Below, one piece after another: positions 56,651 to 64,000 of a stretch of DNA of 64,000 nt. The DNA comes from Armigeres subalbatus. Its lineage: Eukaryota > Arthropoda > Insecta > Diptera > Culicidae. The position numbers and the translations under genes were made by a program. The stretch's first letter is position 1; every line of letters starts with the position of its first letter. The notes beneath the pieces were generated by a model. That model had not been told where the DNA came from, searched no databases, and worked only from the letters and a program-made list of their open reading frames with translations. The stretch spans positions 401,857,390-401,921,389 of the forward strand of contig NC_085141.1 in assembly GCF_024139115.2 (NCBI RefSeq), in the 5' to 3' direction.

Positions 56651-57621
56651 CTAGAGTGATTCAAATTTTGACTTTTTTGCACCCCGATGCTTAAACGATT
56701 GCATTTGCTATTTAATTAAACCTCCTAAATTTTTAGCTAATTTGGATGTAATTTGATTGTGCACGCGTCATTTGAAGTTTGTATGAAAATTACTATGGAA
56801 ATCGCTATTGATGTAAAAGATCGTTCCGTGAGGTGGCCCATGCACTATTAGAATATAATAAACGCGTCGACTGCATTAAACAGTTCCTAAGCTGAAATAC
56901 AGTTGTTGTTGCGAAGCGATTTGACTTTTGCAAGCAAAGTTATATCTTCTTCTTGTTGGCATTACATCCCCACACTGGGACAGAGCCGCCTCGCAGCTTA
57001 GTGTTCATTAAGCACTTCCACAGTTATTAACTGCGAGGTTTCTAAGCCAAGTTACCATTTCTGCATTCGTATATCATGAGGCTAACACGATGATACTTTT
57101 ATGCCCAGGGAAGTCGAGACAATTTCCAATCCGAAAATTGCCTAGACCGGCACCGGGAATCGAACCCAGCCACCCTCAGCATGGTCTTGCTTTGTAGCCG
57201 CGCGTCTTACCGCACGGCTAAGGAGGGCCCCAAGCAAAGTTATATAGAAAACAAAAATGCTCATTATTGATATTGATGTTATTCTTTTACGTGTTAAATT
57301 AAATTTCCCACGATTCAGTGTTTCCTTAATAACTTTTCTTGTAAGCATCAAATTGATTCGTAACAAAGACGAGCTGCTTCCTTGCTAAATTTGCTATGTA
57401 GTCGATGTATTCATACGTTTTTGAAGCTTAATGGGAAGCGTTGTGGAACGGTTTACCCAAAAGTTACTGTTTTCATATCGATTTTCATACAAACTTCATA
57501 TTGCGCGTGCTCACTCAAATTACAACCAAATTTAGCTAAAAATTTAGGATGATTGTTAAAATAGCAAATGTAATCGTTTAAGTACAGGGGAGCGAAAAAG
57601 TCAAAATTTGAATCAGTCTAG
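56651..57621. mobile_element. TIR element with about 145-bp ends, split by Feilai
   Basis: Flanked by GTTA (56,647-56,650 and 57,622-57,625). Ends CTAGAGTGATTCAAATTTTG and, inverted, CTAGACTGATTCAAATTTTG, with similarity through AAACGATTGCATTTGCTATT to GAAGTTTGTATGAAAAT. Without the Feilai insert it is about 670 bp. No transposase; the superfamily is not assigned. Confidence 0.87.
56946..57230 (-). mobile_element. Feilai SINE, complete, with target duplication
   Basis: 285 bp on the minus strand: tRNA-related head GCCGTGCGGTAAGACGCGCG, B box GGTTCGATTCCC (inverse at 57,155-57,166), body with GAGGCTAAC and CTAAGCTGCGAGGCGGCTC, and a CAACAAGAAGAAG tail. The 15-bp direct repeat CAAGCAAAGTTATAT flanks it (56,931-56,945 and 57,231-57,245). 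I recognise it from established knowledge as the Aedes SINE Feilai; transcription would be by RNA polymerase III and mobilisation by a LINE. Confidence 0.92.
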
Positions 57622-57645
57622 GTTACATACAATATTGATGTAGGG

Positions 57646-57842
57646 TTACGGCAGGTATTTCCGTCCTTCGTCGTAGGGGCTAAAACCAACGAAAGCAACG
57701 TACATTTTCTAGAACTCCACTATAGTAGAACGTTTCTCCTGAGCTTACGATTTGGTACGTATGAGTTTTACAAAAAAGCGTCCTTTTTATTGGTTTTCGA
57801 GACTATGACGAACAGACGAAAATACCTGCCGTGTCCCTATGA
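57646..57842. mobile_element. Short MITE with ACGGCAGGTATTT ends
   Basis: Ends TAGGGTTACGGCAGGTATTT and, inverted, TAGGGACACGGCAGGTATTT, followed on both sides by CGTC. About 197 bp, no coding content. The target duplication is probably TA. Confidence 0.82.
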
Positions 57843-58799
57843 TAATATTTGCTATTGAACAATTGCTAATAGTTTAGCAGACGGTTTCGGTAGATTCGTC
57901 GATCTCGTAAGAGCATCGCAAGCTTCTTCTTTTATATCACTATAGGTATTCCAACTGGAAATTAGTAATCTATTAGCATTTCTGTGGTTGCAACTGCAAC
58001 TCACGTGAAGGAATAATAATTATTATCAATAAACTGTCACACTTCTTTGTCGCGTCTACTCTGACTTCCTCCATAGGATGACCACCAAACGCCGTTGACA
58101 GCCCAGCTGCCACGATGGACTTTCCTGTAATGAGTCACCGGGGCTCAGTCTGACTTAGTGGCAGGTGCTCAGTCAGACTGTGGCGGGTGCTTTCAAATCA
58201 AACATTATAGTTATTTCAATTGATTATTTGGATACGTGATCGCTTAAGAGTGTTGTTCAACCTCGTTAATTTGAAAATTTTATTTTTAAAATCCTTTTCA
58301 AATGTTGGTATTAAAATTGTATACTTCACCAGTGTTCGTAATGCTCACTCAATATCAAGAGCACAGGTCAAGGTCAAGGTCAGATTGTATTTCTATCAAC
58401 ATGAACTAACTTAATAGGGCCTTGATCTGAATAAATCTCAAAAGCGTTCAACAACAACATTTATGTTGCCTAATGGATGCCTAATGTGGTGAAATTAATC
58501 ATTTTTGATACCTTAAAAATACCATATATTTTATCTCATAATTCATTGAATTCAATGAGAAAATAAAACGAAACACGGCTACGTACCGCATACAAAGTGA
58601 AATAACAGACTTTTTATTTCGTGCGACCGAATCGCCGAATAATATGCAATTAATGTGATTCAAATTTTGGGTTAATTTATTAGACCGTGCAGGGCTTTAC
58701 TTTTATACCACTTTTTAGTTCCGTGTCGCTTTTCTCAGATGACAGAACGATGTTCCCCGTACCAGTTATACAACTTTGGCGAGAAGCAAAAGGGGGCCA
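57843..58799. other. Intergenic DNA, no gene seen
   Basis: AT-rich with a GGTCAAGGTCAAGGTCAG triplet repeat near 58,365. No coding frame with a signature. Confidence 0.4.
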
Positions 58800-58939
58800 A
58801 CTTTTTGCTACGACTTCACTTCGAAGTTACACTTATGTTATGTGCTACCGATCTTATCAGCGTCTTGTACATGACACATTTGGTCCGGTGGTGATTTTTT
58901 TGACAGCTATTTCTTCTGGAGCCCGTAGTAGGCCCGACT

Positions 58940-59281
58940 TCAACTGATGATGCACCTTCGTATGTTACGACTAACATTGTTTTCAGCTGTTAGCAAGGAT
59001 CCAAGGTAGACGAATTCCTCGATCACCTCGAAGGTATTCCCGTCTATCGTAACACTGCTTCCCACGGGGGCCCTGTCGCGCTCGGTTCCGCCCACAAGCA
59101 TGTACTTCGTCTTCGATGCATTCACCACCAATCCAACTTTTGTTGCTTCACGTTTCAGGCGGGTGTACAGTTCTGCCACATTTGCAAACGTTTGACCGAC
59201 AATGTCAATGTCATCCGCGAAACAAATAAATTGACAGGATCTGTTGAAAATCGTACCCCGGCTGTTACACCCGGCTGACAC
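58940..59281 (-). pseudogene. RT catalytic and thumb segment of family B
   Basis: An open 113-codon stretch with ICFADDIDIVGQTFANVAEL containing the catalytic Asp-Asp, then NASKTKYMLVGG and VIEEFVYLGSLLTAENN, typical of the RT thumb. The best-preserved coding block of this element. It continues below 58,940 in other frames (YYGLQK). Confidence 0.93.
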
Positions 59282-59550
59282 CTTCTAGCGCAGTGTTATA
59301 TATCGAGAGTCCATTACCTTGCCTTAGTCCTAGGCGCGATTTGAACGAATTTGACTGTTAGCCCGAAATCTTCACACAGTTTTGCACACCATCGACCGTT
59401 GCTTTGATCAATCTGAAAGCTGTTCTCGTTCATAATTTTCCATAGCTCTACGCGGTCTCTACTGTGCTATCCCGCCTTGAAATCAATGAACAGATGGTGC
59501 CTTAGGATCTGGTATTCACGACATTTTTGAAGGATGCGCCCGTCAACGAA

Positions 59551-59817
59551 TTTATTTATTACCAGACTAAGGCCGGAGTGGCCTGTGCTGCACATAAAAG
59601 TCTTCTCCATTCCGCTCGGTCCATGGCTGCACTTGCCCGCTGTGCACCTCGCCTTCTTGTTCCCGTCGGATCGTTTTTAAGAACCATTTTCACCGGATTA
59701 CTGTCCGACATTCTGGCTACGTGCCCGGCCCACCGCAGTCTTCCAATTTTCGCGGTGTGAACGATGGATGGTTCTCCCAACAGCTGATGCAACTCGTGGT
59801 TCATTCGCCTCCTCGGC
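59551..59817 (-). mobile_element. 5'-truncated family B insertion within the family B element
   Basis: 267 bp flanked by the 10-bp direct repeat CGTCAACGAA (59,541-59,550 and 59,818-59,827). It encodes the C-terminal end of the same type of ORF (IGRLRWAGHVARMSDSNPVK, then NDPTGTRRRGAQR) and finishes in TAATAAATAAA, an A-rich 3' tail. This explains why C-terminal sequence sits upstream of the catalytic block. Confidence 0.9.
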
Positions 59818-59827
59818 CGTCAACGAA

Positions 59828-60790
59828 GCCGGCTTGATAACTTCCCACGAACTCATTCACTAATGATGACAGACGATGGAAGATGATCTGAGATATCACT
59901 TTGTAGGCGGCATTAAAGATGGTAATTGCTTGAAAGTTCTCACACTACAGCTTATCTTGTAAATGGCGCATATAAGCCCTTTCTTCCGCTCCTCCGGTAG
60001 CTGTTTAGTTTCCCAGATTCTGAATAACAGTTTGTGCAGGCAAATGGTCAGCTTTTCCGGGCCCATCTTGATGAGCTTAGCTCCGATACCATTCTTACCA
60101 AAGGCTTTATTGGTCTTTAGCTGTTGGGTGGCATCCTCAACTTCCCTCAAGGTGGGGGCTGGTTGGCTTCCATCGTCCGCTGAACTGACGTAGTCATCTC
60201 CTCAACTGCCTTGACTTTCACTGCCTGTACTCTCAGCACCATTTAAATGTTCCACGAAGTGCTGCTTCCATCTTTTGATCCACACCACACGTTCGTCCGT
60301 CAAGATGGTCCCATCCTTAGTCCGGCACGAAGCCTTTGCGGGATGCGTTGAGCTTCTGATAGAACTTGCGTGTTTCTTGAGAACGGCGCATCTGTTCCAT
60401 CTCCTCGCACTCCGCTTCTTCCAGGCGGCGTTTCTTCTCCTGAAAAAGGCGGGTTTGCTGTCTCCGCTTCCATCTATAACGTTCCACGTTCTGCCGGGTA
60501 CATTGCTGCAGTGCGACCGCCCGCGCTACGTCCAGAATCTGTGTGCACTCTTCATCGAACCAATCGTTTCGTCGACTTCATCCCACATACCTGAAGTTGT
60601 TCTCCGCTGCTTCGTTAATGGCTGCTTAAACTGTATTCCAGCAGTCCTCAAGAGGGTCCCCATCGAGCTCACCCTCTTCCGGCAACGCTGCTTCGAGATG
60701 CTACGCGTATGCAGTCATCAGGTTGCTTCAGTCACTCTAGGTCGTATCGCGGCGGTCGTCGGTACCGAAGATTGTTGATGACGGATAGTT
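59828..60790 (-). pseudogene. Linker and RT N-terminal region of family B
   Basis: 60,150-59,896 is open with a NKAFGKNGIGAKLIKMGPEK block and IYK at the RT start, followed by YQAGFVDGR at about 59,850-59,825. 60,790-60,200 holds the charged Arg/Glu-rich linker with several frame changes. The plus-strand 167-codon frame at 60,275-60,778 is its shadow. Confidence 0.85.
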
Positions 60791-60807
60791 TGGGCGTAGT
60801 TTAACCA

Positions 60808-61104
60808 TCACTTCTGACAGTGGTCAGAGTCTATGCGAGCTTCACGATATGTCCTGACGTCGATAATGTCGAAAAAGTGCCGTCCATCAATCAGAACGTG
60901 GTCGATTTGTGATTCTGTCTGCAGTGGTGATCTCCAGGTGTACCGATACGGGAGGCTGTGTTGGAAGTAGGTGCTGCGAATGGCCATATTCTTGGAGGCG
61001 GCGAAATCAATTAGTCGTAGGCCGTTTTCGTTCGTCAGCCGGTGAGCGCTGAACTTTCCAATAGTCGGTCCAAACTCCTCCTCTTGGCCAACTTGAGCGT
61101 TCAA
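60808..61104 (-). pseudogene. AP endonuclease C-terminal part of family B
   Basis: 98 codons: MNAQVGQEEEFGPTIGKFSA (the D/N-A-xVG strand), RSTYFQH..YTWRSP, SQIDHVLIDGRH and ending at IDSDH, the conserved SDH active-site motif of the exonuclease-endonuclease-phosphatase fold. This domain nicks target DNA to start reverse transcription. Confidence 0.92.
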
Positions 61105-61213
61105 ATCTTCAATGATGATTTTGACGTCGTGGCTTGGGCAGCTGTCGTACTCACGTTCCAGCTGGGCTTAGAATAAGTCCTCATCATAATCAGTGCTTCT
61201 GGAGTGTGCGTTA

Positions 61214-61807
61214 CACTCAAAATAATTGTCACTTTAATTCCACTATAAAAAGTCATGTAGACTTTAAAATTCGAAACTTTCATCGGCTTTACTGGAATCA
61301 AATAAAACTTACTCAAATCATAAGTGCATCTTAATAAGAAATGTAGTGGAATTCATTAGAAAACAAAGAAAATAATATTTATATACTCTTCTAGTGAATT
61401 CTACTCAAAATGAATGTATGAAAAATATATGAGTGGGGTTCTCAGAGCGAAAAGTATGTTTATTAACAATCGCTAATAAAACATTTTGCAGAAGCATTAT
61501 GAGAACGATTTGCAAAAAATATGTTCGAGTGTGAATTAATTTTCTACTCCATTTTTTGAGCTCGTCCGCTTCTAGTGGACGGGATATCAACTACAGGGAT
61601 ACTATAGAAAAAAAAATTATCGAAGTTTCACTTAAATTTTAAGCACATGGCCAAACGAAAATTCACTTAAGTTTTATTATATTTTCTAGTGAATTAAGAA
61701 TAATGAGTGCCATCACTAATGAATCATTTAACTTTTACAACCGAAACTACATGGAAAATATCTGCATATGTTTTCAAGTAGATTCTAAGTGAAAATTATT
61801 TTGAGTG
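61214..61807. mobile_element. TA-inserted MITE in the endonuclease gene
   Basis: 594 bp flanked by TA (61,212-61,213 and 61,808-61,809). Ends CACTCAAAATAATTGTCACT and, inverted, CACTCAAAATAATTTTCACT. It splits the endonuclease just after the FSIINVH motif. No coding content. Confidence 0.92.
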
Positions 61808-61809
61808 TA

Positions 61810-62040
61810 TGGACGTTGATTATGCTGAAGTTGAATAACCGGCCTTTGATCCTCAAACTGCACATTCTCTCATTGATCGGCCACCACCCGATCACGCGGC
61901 TTTGCATATCGCCCATCACTATTAAAGCTGTTCCCAGCTCGTGTCGCAGCTCTGGGAAATGGTATGATTACCTCTAAACGTTCGCACCATTGATCCCTTT
62001 CAACAAACCTCCTGCAGCGCTATGCTTGTAACGAGCATGT
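61810..62040 (-). pseudogene. Endonuclease N-terminal part of family B
   Basis: Translates as a block with GDMQSRVIGWWPINERM and KGRLFNFSIINVH, the middle of the endonuclease fold, continuing across the MITE into 61,210-60,808. The WNVR-type start of the domain is missing to the right of 62,040. Confidence 0.8.
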
Positions 62041-62090
62041 CCGTTCTTTAAATGTTTATGTATTTCCTTCAGCATAAATTATCCGTATTA

Positions 62091-62537
62091 TTAAATTAGT
62101 TTGAACCAGTCTAGTACTGGAAAGTTCACCCACTGCATGAATCTTGCTTCATATTCACGAGTAGCGTCCCACAAGCAATCATTTAAATGAGTTCCTACCC
62201 TAGCCAACTCGCACATGCTGTAACCGCCCAAAAAGGGAAAAGTGATAGCAGCAGATATGAAATTTGCGCGCTGCTGCTGTGCATTGACCCCCGGAGGAAT
62301 GCATTCAGGGGATATTGAACTTATCCCGAATGGGTCCGCTCTCTCAGATCTAGCGAGCCGTTTGATGTAAGCCTTTCGGCGAAGACAAATCCCCCTCCTT
62401 TTAACCTTGATCGTTTCGCGAGCGTGGGAATTATTCAACCTTCGGATTTCCGCTCCGGATTTCCCGAAGGTTATGATTGCGAAACTAATTAATAATGCGC
62501 ACCTTGATCTGAGGAAAAATTGACCTCGATCGATCAC
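62091..62537 (-). CDS. Unidentified 148-codon open frame
   Basis: Starts at ATG 62,537. The N-terminal third is Arg/Lys-rich; a glycine-hydrophobic stretch (ANFISAAITFPFLGGYSM) and an acidic, aromatic C-terminus follow. It is the longest frame in the window outside low-complexity DNA. No family is recognised, no related copy is seen, and the promoter side carries no clear signals. It may be chance in a moderately GC-rich segment. Confidence 0.25.
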   Translation of the reverse strand: MIDRGQFFLRSRCALLISFAIITFGKSGAEIRRLNNSHARETIKVKRRGICLRRKAYIKRLARSERADPFGISSISPECIPPGVNAQQQRANFISAAITFPFLGGYSMCELARVGTHLNDCLWDATREYEARFMQWVNFPVLDWFKLI

Positions 62538-62828
62538 TTCGTTCTGGCTAGTGGAAGAGGCAGGAGTGATCGATTTTTAAGTGTCGCGCCGTGATGTGTT
62601 GTTAAAGGTTTATATTAGCATGCTTGTCTTTGATTAATTTTAATTAAGTCTTTCCCGTTTAGATTTGTTGAGTGTAACTTGTTGAGTGCAACGTTATATT
62701 GCGTAAAGTTATTAGCAGCTTCGTGCGTGTGGTTAAAATTGTGCAGGTAATTAGTTGGTCAAATTTATGTGCAATTTGTGTGTGTGTTAATCGTGTCGTC
62801 GTACGACACCACGTGATTTGAACCAGGT
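62538..62828. other. AT/GT-rich stretch, no gene seen
   Basis: Short GTTGAGTG direct words and GT-rich sequence. It could be 5' untranslated or LTR-like DNA ahead of the next item. Confidence 0.3.
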
Positions 62829-63186
62829 TTGTGGCATTCTGCGGAGCCGTACACATCACACCAAAAGTCAACGATCGCTTCTGACCCCACCGTCAGCTAC
62901 GAGGGTTTTCCCGGAAGTTCGTCAACCGGAAGAGGGTTTGCGAACATTCATCGCGCCCTAGGCAAGGCTAGCAGATACCCGGATTCATCGCGAAATTGCG
63001 CCAATCGTCTACAATTCATCGCCGCGACGACCGTACCCGTTCATCGCCGCCGCGTGAAGCCCACAGACCGGAGGGAATCATCTGCGTCAACGTCATCGAC
63101 GCGAGCTTCAATCAACGGTGCTCATCGAATGAACGACCGATTGATTTTCGATTTCCCTCCACCCCAAGCGTACGCAAAGAAAACCG
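62829..63186 (+). other. Possible exon ending in a strong splice donor
   Basis: Open for 124 codons without an ATG at its start, rich in Ser, Thr and Arg (TDRRESSASTSSTRAS). It reaches AAAACC|GTAAGTAATC at about 63,186, a consensus 5' splice site. A second GTAAGT follows at about 63,771 after TCATCCAGTGATGATAAAAGG, itself preceded by a pyrimidine-rich ATTCTTTTATAGCAG. These signals could belong to untranslated exons of a gene to the right, or to a retroelement leader. Confidence 0.3.
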
Positions 63187-64000
63187 TAAGTAATCATGCA
63201 TGATTAGATAAGTCCATGCGCATGGCTCAGTTCCCGCCGCTACCGAAGAACTAACAGTAAGTAGCGTGCCAATCGAAACTTTCACGTGGCTGTCCTTAGT
63301 CCCCGCGCTTGCGCTGACAGCCACGCTTCTGAGCACACACACCTAAACCGACCAGGAATGAACACACTGCACGCATAGAACTCAACACACGCTCCGAATG
63401 AAGACAGAGGTTAGATAGAGAAAGAGAGAGTAAGGGAAAGCAAACAGTAGGCCTAGGCAGAGAGGAGAATGGAAACATGAAGAGAAATATATGTATGTGA
63501 AAATGAATCTGTTCTGAACATTTGTAGTGATATGTTGTTTTGTTAATGCTGGTAGCATAAATGCAGGCGAACCGTCGTTCGTAAAAGTCTATCCCGAATG
63601 CAATGCGAGAATAAAGTTGGTTAAAGTTTAGCATGTTAATCGGTCGTTAATTTATTTTTATTATTTATTATATTTTGCTGGGGCGGTTCCCCGAAACAAC
63701 CACGATAACTCCCTATTCTTTTATAGCAGGATTCGCAGGTTCTTTCAGGTCATCCAGTGATGATAAAAGGGCGTAAGTATTGTTTCGCAATCGCCTAATT
63801 CCTGCGCTAGTAAATCGATTTCCCTTCCCCTTTTTCCCTTCATTGTCTTCACCCCCAGTCTTACGTCACCCGACTCGTTCCCTCTCTGAAAACGGGAGTA
63901 ATTAGACCCATTCCCTGGGGGTCTCAGCGGCCGGGCAGCCCTATATCTGGAAGGTGGTCTCCGAAAGGAGTGGCGCTTAAACCACCTATCTTATTTCCCC
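63187..64000. other. Mixed region at the right edge
   Basis: Purine-rich AGAGAAAGAGAGAGTAAGGG at about 63,415. AATAAAGTTGGTTAAAG at 63,611 could be a polyadenylation signal. A small GGGGCGGTTCCCC hairpin lies at about 63,680. No coding domain. An LTR-retroelement end is possible but no second LTR copy lies within the window. Confidence 0.3.

Larger units (their letters stand above)
58800..62040 (-). mobile_element. RTE-like non-LTR retrotransposon, long but broken copy (family B)
   Basis: Right to left: endonuclease N-part (62,040-61,810), MITE insertion, endonuclease C-part (61,210-60,808), linker (60,800-60,200), RT start (60,150-59,896), insertion of a truncated sister copy (59,551-59,817), RT palm (59,540-59,460), RT catalytic and thumb region (59,281-58,940), and degraded C-terminal sequence to about 58,800. 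The first part of the endonuclease is missing, so the copy is 5'-truncated. Frameshifts occur throughout. It is the same family as 3,456-4,600. Confidence 0.92.

Noticed and set aside
58687..58947. 86-codon plus-strand frame
   Set aside because: Overlaps degraded C-terminal RT sequence readable on the minus strand (YYGLQK).
60275..60778. 167-codon plus-strand frame
   Set aside because: Shadow of the Arg/Glu-rich linker of the family B ORF on the other strand.

Overview
This is eukaryotic DNA, best explained as an intergenic or intronic block from an Aedes-type (culicine) mosquito. The evidence is a complete copy of what I recognise as the mosquito SINE Feilai (56,946-57,230), long blocks of degenerate GGAATTCC repeats, several repeats ending in TGCCTTTCTCGT, and dense nested transposons in AT-rich sequence. 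There are no bacterial operons, phage genes or CRISPR arrays, and no intact host gene that I can identify. A run of 25 Ns at 26,202-26,226 marks an assembly gap.

Layout. 1-905: broken non-LTR reverse transcriptase (family A). 906-1,625: GGAATTCC repeat. 2,250-2,600: uninterrupted copy of a repeat (family X) that serves as the empty site for two later insertions. 3,190-4,600: MITE fragment next to a deleted RTE-like element (family B). 6,514-9,735: about 3 kb of almost pure pyrimidine between inverted arrays of a roughly 15-bp unit. 10,310-11,270: tandem interspersed repeat. 15,370-17,350: dead Tc1-family transposon with double (IR/DR) ends, holding a TA-inserted MITE. 17,964-18,145: Harbinger-like MITE. 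20,406-20,737: complete TGCCTTTCTCGT element. 21,281-29,616: full-length, degraded Ty3/gypsy LTR retrotransposon on the minus strand with both LTRs, a GGCT target duplication, PBS and gag-PR-RT-RH-IN relics. 29,941-30,560: SINE with a long target duplication. 31,674-33,420: foldback element, inverted tRNA-SINE pair, LINE 3' end and SINE fragment. 36,110-37,008: TIR element. 39,480-40,400: degenerate repeat. 40,752-43,708: long-TIR TA element invaded by a satellite-carrying element. 46,950-48,420: duplicated MITE block. 48,885-50,644: TTAA-flanked foldback element with about 400-bp arms enclosing an exon-like ORF. 51,535-52,530: GGAATTCC repeat. 52,646-52,868: hairpin MITE. 55,572-57,842: three TIR elements, one with Feilai inside. 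58,800-62,040: RTE-like element carrying two insertions. 62,090-64,000: unidentified ORF and splice-like signals.

The elements are mostly old and broken, so no working pathway is encoded. What can be read is insertion history. Target duplications (GGCT, TTAA, TA, TAA, GTTA, a 10-bp, a 15-bp and a 23-25-bp duplication) and two cases where a paralogous repeat in the same window shows the empty site let several insertions be ordered. The most unusual objects are the polypyrimidine block with inverted arrays, the TTAA foldback element with an exon-like passenger, and the 151-bp satellite with an alternating two-unit structure inside a TA transposon.
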